Part shown: in pieces, positions 28,089-35,414 of the stretch
Layout of the letters: each line of letters starts with the position of its first letter
Position numbering within the stretch: position 1 is the first letter of the stretch
Source of the DNA: Micromonospora phaseoli
GTDB taxonomy: Bacteria; Actinomycetota; Actinomycetes; Mycobacteriales; Micromonosporaceae
Length of the DNA: 64,000 nucleotides
Direction of reading: 5' to 3'
Assembly (NCBI RefSeq): GCF_900109115.1
Contig: NZ_FNYV01000001.1
Span: 943,003-1,007,002 of the forward strand
Translations under genes and position numbers: made by a program
Notes under the pieces: model-generated
The model's input: the letters and a program-made list of their open reading frames with translations, nothing else
The model's database searches: none
What the model was told of the DNA's origin: nothing

Positions 28089-29114
28089 GTGGCGAAGGTC
28101 CTGGTAACTGGTTCGGCCGGCTTCATCGGTGGCTACCTCGTCTCGGAGCTGCTGGACCGGGGTCACGAGGTGGTCGGCGTGGACAACTTCTCGAAGTACG
28201 GTCCGGTCACCCACAGCTACGATCGCCATCCCCGGTTCCGGTTCGTCGAGGGGGACGCCCGGGACACCGACCTGCTGACCGAGCTGCTCGATGGCTGCGA
28301 CCACCTGGTCGCCGGTGCGGCGATGATCGGCGGGATCTCCTACTTCCACGCGTACGCCTACGACCTGCTCGCCACCAACGAGCGGATCATGGCGGCGACC
28401 TGCGACGCGGCGATCCGGGCGCACCAGGGCGGCCGGCTTGCCAAGGTCACCTACCTCTCCTCATCGATGGTGTTCGAGTCCACCGAACACTGGCCGAGCC
28501 GGGAGGGCGACGAGCGGCGTATCCCGCCGCCGCTGTCCTCGTACGGCTTCCAGAAGCTGGCCGTGGAGTACTACGCCCGGGCGGCCTGGGACCAGTACCA
28601 GGTGCCGTACACGATCGTGCGTCCGTTCAACTGTGTCGGGGTGGGGGAGGGGCGGGCGCTGGGTCAGGCCGAGGTGCTCTCCGGCAACGTGAAGCTGGCC
28701 ATGTCGCACGTGGTGCCCGACCTGGTGCAGAAGATCGTCAAGGGCCAGGACCCGTTGCACATCCTCGGCGAGGGCGACCAGGTGCGGCACTACACCTACG
28801 GCGGGGACCTGGCGCGCGGCATCGCGCTCGCCGTCGAGCACCCGGCGGCCCGCAACGAGGACTTCAACCTCTCCACCGCCGAGTCGACCACCGTGCTGGA
28901 GCTGGCCGAGCTGATCTGGCGCAAGATCAAGGGGCCGGACGTGCCGTTCCGGCACGTCAGTGACGAGCCTTTCCGGTACGACGTGCGCAAGCGCGTCCCG
29001 GACACCACCAAGGCCGGCGAGGTGCTGGGTTTCACCGCCACCACCTCGTTGGACGAGATGCTCGACGAGGTCATCCCCTGGGTGACCCGGGCGGTGACCG
29101 AGGGCCGCCTCTGA
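28089..29114 (+). CDS. NAD-dependent epimerase/dehydratase
   Basis: 341 aa extended short-chain dehydrogenase. The Rossmann motif is VLVTGSAGFIGGYL. The catalytic Tyr/Lys pair is SSYGFQKLAVEYYAR (YxxxK), preceded by the Ser-rich YLSSSMVF strand. RPFNCVGVGEGRAL is typical of sugar-nucleotide epimerases. It probably modifies an NDP-sugar for the adjacent glycosyltransferase. The start is GTG 28089 with TAGGAG just upstream. The gene ends before a bidirectional hairpin. Confidence 0.9.
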   Translation: MAKVLVTGSAGFIGGYLVSELLDRGHEVVGVDNFSKYGPVTHSYDRHPRFRFVEGDARDTDLLTELLDGCDHLVAGAAMIGGISYFHAYAYDLLATNERIMAATCDAAIRAHQGGRLAKVTYLSSSMVFESTEHWPSREGDERRIPPPLSSYGFQKLAVEYYARAAWDQYQVPYTIVRPFNCVGVGEGRALGQAEVLSGNVKLAMSHVVPDLVQKIVKGQDPLHILGEGDQVRHYTYGGDLARGIALAVEHPAARNEDFNLSTAESTTVLELAELIWRKIKGPDVPFRHVSDEPFRYDVRKRVPDTTKAGEVLGFTATTSLDEMLDEVIPWVTRAVTEGRL

Positions 29115-29134
29115 TCCGGCGAACGTGCGTGCAA

Positions 29135-29172
29135 GGGTCCCTTCCTGACGCTTTGCACACACGAAGGGACCC
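29135..29172. terminator. bidirectional hairpin between epimerase and Crp gene
   Basis: GGGTCCCTTC (29135-29144) and GAAGGGACCC (29163-29172) form a perfect 10-bp stem with an 18-base loop between convergent genes. The arms are variants of the repeat seen after pheT. Confidence 0.65.
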
Positions 29173-29174
29173 GG

Positions 29175-29879
29175 TCAACAGTCGTCGAGACGGCCCAGGG
29201 CCCGCAGACGCGGCAGGTCGCGGACCTTCATCCGGCGATAGTCGGTTTCGACGAGTCCCTCGGTACGCAACTCCCGCAGGCTCTTCTGAATAGAGGTCTC
29301 GGAGGCACCGCAGATCGTGGCGAGTTCGGGTTGGGTGAGCCGGACGTCGATGACAATCCCGTCCGGCGCCTGTTGGCCGTGAGTGCGAGACATCTCTGCC
29401 ACGACCCGGGCAACCCTGATCTTGACCGGGTACGAGGTGAAGTCGATCCGTCGCCGGTTCGACCAACGCAACCGGTCCGAAACCATGGCGGCGAGTTCGA
29501 GTGCCGCATCGGGGTTGCTTCTGAGGAAGCCGCGGAACCGTTCGGACGTGATCACGCTGTACCGGGCGGCTCCGCATGCGGTGACCGTCGCCGACCGTGG
29601 TTGGTCGTTGAGCGCTGACATCTCGCCCACCAGATCGCCGCCGACGCGCAGAGACAACAGCGCGGCACGGCCGTCGGGTAGTGCGGCGGTGACCTTTGTA
29701 AGCCCGTCCTCGATCAGGACGAGGTGCGACTCCCGACGCCCCTCGTGGATCAGGATCTGGCCGGCCGGCACTCGACGGCGGACACCGAGAGCCAGGAGCG
29801 CGGTGCGTACGGCGGGGGAGAGCCGCTGTAGGAACGTTCCGTAGGGCCACTGCGGGATCGGGGACGATTCTCGCCGCAT
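29175..29879 (-). CDS. Crp/Fnr-family cyclic-nucleotide-binding transcription regulator
   Basis: 234 aa. An N-terminal cyclic-nucleotide-binding domain has AGQILIHEG and a phosphate-binding cassette VGEMSALNDQPRSATV (G85, E86, R95, S96), matching cNMP-binding rather than Fnr iron-sulfur proteins. A C-terminal winged helix follows, LTQPELATICGASETSIQKSLREL. ATG 29879 is preferred because GAGGAG sits 11 bases upstream. However, the frame stays open for 58 more codons to an ATG at 30053. That stretch encodes a hydrophobic, transmembrane-like segment followed by arginines, with G/C-rich third positions in its first 40 codons. A membrane-anchored longer form is therefore possible. Divergent from the cyclase-like operon, it may respond to a nucleotide made there. 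Confidence 0.85.
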   Translation of the reverse strand: MRRESSPIPQWPYGTFLQRLSPAVRTALLALGVRRRVPAGQILIHEGRRESHLVLIEDGLTKVTAALPDGRAALLSLRVGGDLVGEMSALNDQPRSATVTACGAARYSVITSERFRGFLRSNPDAALELAAMVSDRLRWSNRRRIDFTSYPVKIRVARVVAEMSRTHGQQAPDGIVIDVRLTQPELATICGASETSIQKSLRELRTEGLVETDYRRMKVRDLPRLRALGRLDDC

Positions 29880-30219
29880 CAAGGCTCCCACTCCTCTCAT
29901 CCATCGACAGCGGGCGAAGCGTACCCGGTCACGTCGGGTGCGCGAGGCATGGCTCAGCAGAGTCGTCGCGACCAGGTAGGCAACCAGCAGGCCGAGGGTC
30001 AGCAGCGGCTCCAACCCCAGGTCGAGAAGTACGTCGATCGGTATGGTCCACATGCCACCAGCTCACCGCTGATCCGCCGGCCGGATGCCCGGACAGGAAG
30101 GGATGACAATTGGTGGACAGCCGGTGTGATGCCGTACTTCTACGGGGTCTCCGCCGGCGGCCGAGACTTGGATGTCCCCTGATGCCCGGCTCCGTCGGGC
30201 CTTGGTGAGGGGTGACGAC
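29880..30219. other. divergent intergenic region with possible Crp N-terminal extension
   Basis: This 340-base region separates the Crp gene and the cyclase-like gene. On the minus strand, 29880-30053 could encode MWTIPIDVLL and then LLTLGLLVAYLVATTLL followed by SRTRRDR, a plausible transmembrane anchor in frame with Crp. The rest (30054-30219) presumably holds the divergent promoters; no clear -35/-10 pair or Crp-type palindrome was recognised. Confidence 0.4.
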
Positions 30220-31062
30220 ATGCGACATCCGGAGCGGCGGCTGCTGATCTGTGTTGACATGGAACGCTACAGCCGGCGCAGCAACGTCCAGCAGTACGAG
30301 GCGCAGCGGGACTTCCACCAGTTGCTGGAGGAAGCGGCCAGCGACGTGGGGTTGGACCGGGTCGGTTGGACGACGCAGCAGGCCGGCGACGGGGAACTGG
30401 CGATCCTGCCCCGAGACCTTCCCGAGGCGCGAATCATCGGCCGCTTCGTACCGGAGCTGAACCGGCGGCTGCGACGCTACAACGCCAGTCGCCTTCCGGT
30501 GGCCCGCATCCGACTCAGGGTCGCGGTGCACCAAGGCATGGTGCACCTAGACGGTGCCAAGGGTTTTCCCGGCCAGGCGGTGGTGCTGGTGAGTCGGCTG
30601 TGTGACGCGGCCGTCGTACGCCGGGCGCTGGCCGCCTTTCCTGATGGGGGAATCGCCCTGGTCGTCTCCTCCGACATCTACCGCGACGTGGTCACCGAGT
30701 ATCCCGAGGAGATCCGCCCGGAACGGTTCCGGCGGATCGATGTGGTCCACGCGGACAAGGGATTTCAGGAGCAGGCCTGGCTCTGCGTTGTTGACGAGGA
30801 CATCACCTCGTGGGTGGACGACGGATCGCTGGTGCCGACCCTCCCTCCGGGGGACCCCACGCCGGAGCCCACCCGGTCTACCGATCCAGAACGCGGCGGC
30901 TCGGTGCGCGCTGGCTCGGAGCCCGGCGGCGCGCCCCCCGTCTCGGGCGGGATCCGCACCGGGGACATCACCGTCGAGGGCCAGAACGCTATCGGTCCCG
31001 GCGCCATGGCGATCGGCTCCGTCGGTCGCGACGCGATCCTTCGTCCGGGCACGGACCGGTGA
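30220..31062 (+). CDS. class III nucleotidyl-cyclase-like protein with C-terminal adaptor motif
   Basis: 280 aa. Residues 7-180 resemble a class III adenylate/guanylate cyclase catalytic domain. ICVDMERYS and QAGDGELAIL hold the two metal-binding aspartates D13 and D57, 44 residues apart as in canonical cyclases. VAVHQGMVHL and GQAVVLVSRL correspond to the GIHxG and VNxxxR segments. The purine-selecting Lys and Asp are Q53 and G115, and the transition-state Asn is V122; the Arg (R126) is kept. Activity or specificity may thus be altered. A Pro/Gly-rich linker leads to GDITVEGQNAIGPGAMAIG (from residue 248), almost repeated in the next protein. ATG 30220 follows GAGGGG; an upstream ATG at 30172 is possible. 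The GTGA end couples it to the next gene. Confidence 0.75.
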   Translation: MRHPERRLLICVDMERYSRRSNVQQYEAQRDFHQLLEEAASDVGLDRVGWTTQQAGDGELAILPRDLPEARIIGRFVPELNRRLRRYNASRLPVARIRLRVAVHQGMVHLDGAKGFPGQAVVLVSRLCDAAVVRRALAAFPDGGIALVVSSDIYRDVVTEYPEEIRPERFRRIDVVHADKGFQEQAWLCVVDEDITSWVDDGSLVPTLPPGDPTPEPTRSTDPERGGSVRAGSEPGGAPPVSGGIRTGDITVEGQNAIGPGAMAIGSVGRDAILRPGTDR

Positions 31063-33347
31063 GCGACCTTTACGCGGAGTCGGCGGCGCACGATTCCGCG
31101 GACAGCACCGACCGGGACCCTCCGACACCTGCCGGTGCCAGGCCGGGTTCCGTGGGCGACGCGCAGGATGGGGAGCACAGCGGGCCGGTGCGGGAGGCCA
31201 GCTCGACGGCGCAGGATCCGGCCGGGGCGGATCCTGCGGCTGAAGCAGATGACACGGAGGACGTCGAGGAGCCACTCGACTCCGGCGACGTGCTGCGCAG
31301 ACTCGCCGGTCTGCTCGGCGGCAGTGCCCGGATCGACGTCGGCGACATGCTCGTACGGGGCCAGAACGCGACAGGTCATGGAGCCCTGGCGATCGGCACG
31401 GTCAACGTCACCGCGGCGTCCGCGGCGGCCCAAGGCGGTCGGGTCTGGTCGGAGACGCTCAGCGAGACGACTGTACGGGGGGTGGCTGACGGGTACGCCT
31501 CCGCAGTTAGTGACCAACAGCTCGACCGGTTTCTGAAGCAGCGCCACCTGGTGTGCCTGTCCGGTCCGCCAGGCAGCGGACGATTCACCTCGGCGCTGGT
31601 GGCCTCGGCCCGCAGGCACGGTCTCGACCGGGTGGGCGTTCTCGGTGTCGAACATCTCGCCGACCTGCTCGGTGTGGATCCGGGCCCGCCTCGCGGCTGC
31701 GGGTACGTGCTGCGGCTGACCGATGACGCGGTCTCTGCGGTGGACGGCTTCACGCTCGTGGCGCTGGCGTCGCGCGCCGAGGCCAACGAAGTGACGCTGC
31801 TGCTGGTCGGCGACTTCTCCCGACGGCTCCGGGATTTCGGCGGGCATGTGATCGAGCACCGGCCGGCACCGGCGGGCGAGGTGTTCCGCACCCGCCTACG
31901 ACGCGAACTGGCCGGCCGGTGCGTGGGCTTCTGTTCGGGTGGCTGTGACGCCGAGTGCGTGGAGAGGTATGCCGACGAGGAGTGCGGCCGGCACCCGCTG
32001 CTCTCGGCCTACCTCGCCGGCGAACCCCGCCCGCGTGAGGTGGTACCGGTGGTGGAGGCGATCTCCCGTACTGTGCCACGCGCCGGGCTGCTGACCGACC
32101 GGCTGGCACAGCTACTGCCCCGACAGCTCCGCGAACGCGCCGCCAGCATCCTGGACCCCGATGCCGGGGTTGGTGCCTCGGTCGGCTGGTCTAGGGAACA
32201 GGTGCGAGCTTTCCGGCTCTCCTGTGCGGTTCTGGCGGGATTGTCGACGCCCGAGATCCGGCTCGCCGCCGAGCGCCTGGTAGCGGCCGAGGCGGCGGAG
32301 CGGCCGGCGACCGCCCCGGTGCGTCTTCACGGTGCCACGCTCGACGAGCTGCTTGGACCTACCTTGCGGGCCGCGGTGATCGTCCCTGGTGACGGATGGG
32401 CGACCGGCGGGGTGCGGATCCAGTTCGCGCCGGGCAGCGAAGAACTGCGAGCAGCCGTACTCGATGTGGCGTGGTCCGAGTGGTGGCCGCCCCGGGTGCT
32501 GCTCGGCTGGCTCGCGGACCTGGTCCGCGCCGACCTTTCGGACATGCGGCAGGCGGCGGCGGGGGCCATCGGCTGGTCGGCCGGCAGGGACGTGCAGGCG
32601 GGCCTGGACACAGTGCGGGAGTTGGCTCGAGAACGCCGGGCCGGGGTACGTCAGGCCGCCGCGATCGTCCTTGTCGCGATGGCAATGCAGCCTCGCCTCA
32701 GGCAGCGCGTCCGCGTCGAGCTGGACCGCTGGGCCGCCGGGCCGGCGGCGCATCTGAGGGACACGGTGGCCCGCGCCCACGAACTCGGGCTGGCCCGCCT
32801 CTGGCCGGACGCGGCGCTGGTCCAGCTTCGCCTCGTCGCGTCGGCGCGGATGCAACGCTGGAACAATTCGGTGGCGCGCGGCCTGGTCGAGGTCTACCAG
32901 GGCGGCCACGCCGCGGCATTGGTGCCCGCGTTGGTCGAGTGGACCAGGTCGAGCGATCGCGAGGTGCGGCTGCATGCCGCGCGGACTCTCCGGGTCCTTG
33001 CCGATCGTTGGGCACGGCCACCCCGGGAGCAGTGGCCCGAGCTGGTGGACCTCGCCCGGACGGAGGTCATTTCCCCCGATGACCTGGCAACTCTCTGGGC
33101 GACCGCGCTGAGCCTGCCGGAGACGGCGTACCGCGCCTGGCGGACGCTCGGCTTTTGGCTCGACCGGGCCGACGGCCAGCCGGAGATCGCCGGGTACGTC
33201 CTGGCGCTACTGCGGCTCGTGGTGGCCGGGCGGCCCCCGCTGCGCCGGCGGCTCGACCACCAACTGCGGCATGTGTGGCGCCCGGTCATGCCCCGGAACG
33301 CCCTCCTGGACGATGTCGGACACCTGATCTGTGAGGACAGTCGATGA
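31059..33347 (+). CDS. large degenerate P-loop (STAND-like) protein with HEAT-like repeats
   Basis: 762 aa, not a family I can name. An acidic disordered N-terminus (1-75) leads to the motif GDMLVRGQNATGHGALAIG (from residue 95), shared with the upstream cyclase-like protein. A P-loop-like region follows: HLVCLSGPPGSGRFTSALV. Its Walker A has RF where K[S/T] is expected, and VTLLLVGDF may be the next core strand, so ATP hydrolysis is doubtful. A cysteine cluster C288, C292, C296, C300, C309 (CX3CX3CX3CX8C) could bind zinc. From about residue 480 to the end, alpha-helical repeats such as DMRQAAAGAIGW, AGVRQAAAIVLVAMA and REVRLHAARTLRVLADRW look HEAT-like. It is coupled on both sides (GTGA, ATGA). 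Confidence 0.7.
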   Translation: MSDLYAESAAHDSADSTDRDPPTPAGARPGSVGDAQDGEHSGPVREASSTAQDPAGADPAAEADDTEDVEEPLDSGDVLRRLAGLLGGSARIDVGDMLVRGQNATGHGALAIGTVNVTAASAAAQGGRVWSETLSETTVRGVADGYASAVSDQQLDRFLKQRHLVCLSGPPGSGRFTSALVASARRHGLDRVGVLGVEHLADLLGVDPGPPRGCGYVLRLTDDAVSAVDGFTLVALASRAEANEVTLLLVGDFSRRLRDFGGHVIEHRPAPAGEVFRTRLRRELAGRCVGFCSGGCDAECVERYADEECGRHPLLSAYLAGEPRPREVVPVVEAISRTVPRAGLLTDRLAQLLPRQLRERAASILDPDAGVGASVGWSREQVRAFRLSCAVLAGLSTPEIRLAAERLVAAEAAERPATAPVRLHGATLDELLGPTLRAAVIVPGDGWATGGVRIQFAPGSEELRAAVLDVAWSEWWPPRVLLGWLADLVRADLSDMRQAAAGAIGWSAGRDVQAGLDTVRELARERRAGVRQAAAIVLVAMAMQPRLRQRVRVELDRWAAGPAAHLRDTVARAHELGLARLWPDAALVQLRLVASARMQRWNNSVARGLVEVYQGGHAAALVPALVEWTRSSDREVRLHAARTLRVLADRWARPPREQWPELVDLARTEVISPDDLATLWATALSLPETAYRAWRTLGFWLDRADGQPEIAGYVLALLRLVVAGRPPLRRRLDHQLRHVWRPVMPRNALLDDVGHLICEDSR

Positions 33348-34153
33348 CCACTCAATCCCCCGGTAACCCGCACCTCCGCACCTCCGTACCGAGGCAGGAG
33401 GAGCGCCGATGGTGGCACTCGGTCTTTCCGCCGGCGCCCGCTCCGCCGGTGGCGGCACCCGTGCGGGTGACCTTCCGGCAGGACGTACCGCAACCTCTCC
33501 TGGTGCCCGCGAAGGGCGACGCCTTCGACTTCAGCCTGCATACCGTCTACCTCTGGACGGCACCGAACATGTCCTTCGAGGATCTGCGGCTGCGTGCCGA
33601 GGCGCTGCTGCCGTGGGCGGGTGGGATCGTTCGGGAGCGAGCGGTCGACCTTGCCCGCGAGCACGAGCCGCACCGGGCCTACGACCTAGAAAGGGCGCTG
33701 AACAACCTGTTGATGCACCAACGTTGGCCGCAGGACGCAAACCTGCCGCAGTTCGGGGTTCACCTGCGGGTGAGACCTGACGAGCGGGTGCGGGAGCGGC
33801 TCCGACCGTACTGGGAAGAGCGGATCAAGCTCGAATGCGACCACGAACTGCATAAGATCCGCGCTCGGCAGGCCGACGACCTAACCCGCCAATGGGGCGC
33901 GGTGCTGCGCAGCCTTGAGGACGACCCGGTCACCGCGCACGCGGCCCGGCTGGCCGGCGAGCGGTTCGCCGAGATCTTCCACCGCTATGTCGAGGAGCGC
34001 CGGGAGAGCGTGCCGGACCTGGTGAACCTCCTCAGGGAGGCGGTCAAGGGGCACGGCGATCTCGGTCTCGGCCCGTCGGAGTACACCCAGGCATGGGACG
34101 TCGCGCTGCGGACGTATGAACGCCAGCACGGATTGACGGAGCGGATCAACTGA
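33344..34153 (+). CDS. hypothetical protein, possibly SPFH/band-7-like
   Basis: 269 aa, third gene of the cyclase-like operon; its ATG overlaps the upstream stop as ATGA. A proline-rich N-terminus is followed by VRVTFRQDVPQPLLVPAKGDAFDFSLHTVYLW-type beta strands. A long charged helical region comes next (ERIKLECDHELHKIRARQADDLTRQW and AARLAGERFAEIFHRYVEERRE). A beta domain followed by charged helices resembles SPFH/stomatin-like proteins, but there is no membrane segment and no diagnostic motif, so this is tentative. A strong hairpin terminator follows. Confidence 0.6.
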   Translation: MTTQSPGNPHLRTSVPRQEERRWWHSVFPPAPAPPVAAPVRVTFRQDVPQPLLVPAKGDAFDFSLHTVYLWTAPNMSFEDLRLRAEALLPWAGGIVRERAVDLAREHEPHRAYDLERALNNLLMHQRWPQDANLPQFGVHLRVRPDERVRERLRPYWEERIKLECDHELHKIRARQADDLTRQWGAVLRSLEDDPVTAHAARLAGERFAEIFHRYVEERRESVPDLVNLLREAVKGHGDLGLGPSEYTQAWDVALRTYERQHGLTERIN

Positions 34154-34156
34154 CCG

Positions 34157-34192
34157 CGTGGTGGTCCTCCCAGGCACCGGAGGACCACCACG
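34157..34192. terminator. strong hairpin terminator after the cyclase-like operon
   Basis: A perfect 14-bp stem (34157-34170 with 34179-34192, left arm CGTGGTGGTCCTCC) with an eight-base loop starts four bases after the stop codon. There is no U tract. Confidence 0.75.
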
Positions 34193-34210
34193 CCCCGAAG
34201 CCCGACAACC

Positions 34211-34243
34211 ACATTTTCATGCAGCATTACGTATGATCTTGCA
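34211..34243 (+). promoter_or_regulatory. candidate ArgR operator region (ARG boxes) for argC
   Basis: An AT-rich stretch with TTTTCATGCAGCATTACG followed by TATGATCTTGCA lies just upstream of and over the argC -35. ARG boxes are imperfect AT-rich palindromes in this position, and ArgR is encoded in the same operon. The exact box boundaries cannot be set by eye. Confidence 0.4.
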
Positions 34244-34267
34244 AAACTCGCTGAGTCCCCTTATTCT
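34239..34267 (+). promoter_or_regulatory. promoter of the arginine operon
   Basis: TTGCAA (34239-34244) and TATTCT (34262-34267) have an ideal 17-base spacer and lie 27 bases upstream of the argC ATG. Transcription should start near 34274. Inferred from consensus and position. Confidence 0.65.
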
Positions 34268-34294
34268 TGTCCGCATAGTCATGCGGAGGTGGGT

Positions 34295-35296
34295 ATGGGG
34301 ATCCGGGTTTCGGTGGCCGGGGCGAGTGGGTACGCCGGCGGCGAACTGCTGCGTCTGCTCGCCGGGCATCCCGAGTTCGACCTGGTGGCCGCCACCGCGC
34401 ACAGCCAGGCCGGTCAGCGGGTCGACGCGATTCACCCCCACCTTACCGGCCTGGACCTGACCTTCGCCGAGACGACACCGGGCCGGCTGGCCGATGCCGA
34501 CCTGGTGTTTCTCGCCCTGCCGCACGGCCAGTCCGCCGCGATCGCGGCACAGTTGCCCGACGGCGTCCGGGTCGTGGACCTCGGCGCGGACCACCGGCTC
34601 ATCGACAGCGGCAGCTGGGACCGCTACTACGGCGGCCCGCACGCCGATGCGTGGACCTACGGCCTGCCCGAACTGCCCGGTCAGCGGGAGTTGATCGCGG
34701 GATCGGCCCGGGTCGCCAGTACCGGCTGCTACGCCGCGACGATCATCCTGGCGCTCGCCCCACTGATCGCCGCCGGCGTCGCCCAGCCTGCCGATGTGGT
34801 GGTCGTCGCCGCCTCGGGGACCTCCGGCGCCGGCCGGGCTGCCAAATCGCACCTGCTCGCCAGCGAGGTGATGGGGGACCTGTCGCCCTACAAGGTCGGC
34901 GCGCACCAGCACGTACCCGAGATCAAGCAGGCCACCGGCGCGACCGGGCTGTCCTTCACCCCGGTGCTCGCGCCGATTCCGCGCGGCATCCTGGCCACCG
35001 TGACCGCGCTGCCGGTCGACGGGGCCGACCCGCGCGCGGTGTTGGCCGAGGCGTACGCGGACGCCCCGTTCGTGCATCTGCTGCCCGAGGGCCGTTGGCC
35101 GCACACCGCCGCGACGCTGGGGAGCAACTCGTGCCACCTACAGGCGGGCGTCGACGTCGACTCCGGCCGGCTGATCGTGGTCTCCGCCCTGGACAACCTC
35201 GGCAAGGGCGCCGCAGGTCAGGCGGTGCAGAACGCCAATCTGATGTTCGGTCTGCCCGAAACCACGGGCCTGTCCAGTCTGGGGGTCGCACCGTGA
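34295..35296 (+). CDS. argC: N-acetyl-gamma-glutamyl-phosphate reductase
   Basis: 333 aa. The NADP-binding fold begins IRVSVAGASGYAGGELLRLLAGHP. LVFLALPHGQS and the catalytic cysteine in ARVASTGCYAATIILAL follow, then AASGTSGAGR and KVGAHQHVPEI. It reduces N-acetylglutamyl phosphate to the semialdehyde, third step of arginine synthesis. ATG 34295 is favoured by GGAGGT at 34285-34290; a GTG at 34289 would overlap that site. Its TGA lies inside the first copy of a 56-base repeat that separates it from argJ. Confidence 0.97.
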   Translation: MGIRVSVAGASGYAGGELLRLLAGHPEFDLVAATAHSQAGQRVDAIHPHLTGLDLTFAETTPGRLADADLVFLALPHGQSAAIAAQLPDGVRVVDLGADHRLIDSGSWDRYYGGPHADAWTYGLPELPGQRELIAGSARVASTGCYAATIILALAPLIAAGVAQPADVVVVAASGTSGAGRAAKSHLLASEVMGDLSPYKVGAHQHVPEIKQATGATGLSFTPVLAPIPRGILATVTALPVDGADPRAVLAEAYADAPFVHLLPEGRWPHTAATLGSNSCHLQAGVDVDSGRLIVVSALDNLGKGAAGQAVQNANLMFGLPETTGLSSLGVAP

Positions 35297-35402
35297 GCGC
35301 CAGGAGCGCAGCGCAGCGGAGTCCCGCAGTCGCGAACGAAAGGATGGCACCGTGAGCGCGAGGAGCGCAGCGCAGCGGAGTCCCGCAGTCGCGAACGAAA
35401 GG
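35288..35402 (+). repeat. tandem 56-bp repeat carrying two coupled micro-ORFs
   Basis: Copy 1 (35288-35343) and copy 2 (35347-35402) are identical except for one base, with a period of 59. Each contains GTGAGCGC near its start and ends GAACGAAAGG. The argC TGA overlaps a GTG at 35293, which opens a 20-codon ORF ending at 35355. That stop overlaps a GTG at 35352 opening a second 20-codon ORF ending at 35414, which overlaps the argJ GTG at 35411. All three junctions are GTGA. The GAAAGG before each next start is a fair Shine-Dalgarno sequence. Confidence 0.85.
35293..35355 (+). CDS. micro-ORF in repeat copy 1 (argC-argJ junction)
   Basis: Twenty codons, beginning VSARSAAQRSPAV and ending ERMAP. 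GTGA overlaps join it to argC upstream and to the next micro-ORF. It may serve only to carry terminating ribosomes across the repeat; a peptide function is not implied. Confidence 0.35.
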   Translation: MSARSAAQRSPAVANERMAP

Positions 35403-35414
35403 TCGGCTCGGTGA
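35352..35414 (+). CDS. micro-ORF in repeat copy 2 (argC-argJ junction)
   Basis: Twenty codons, same as the preceding micro-ORF except at the end (ERSAR). GTGA overlaps join it to the first micro-ORF and to argJ. Same interpretation. Confidence 0.35.
   Translation: MSARSAAQRSPAVANERSAR

Noticed and set aside
35288..35402. CRISPR-like tandem repeat
   Set aside because: Only two copies with a three-base gap and no spacers; it is a tandem duplication of an intergenic element.
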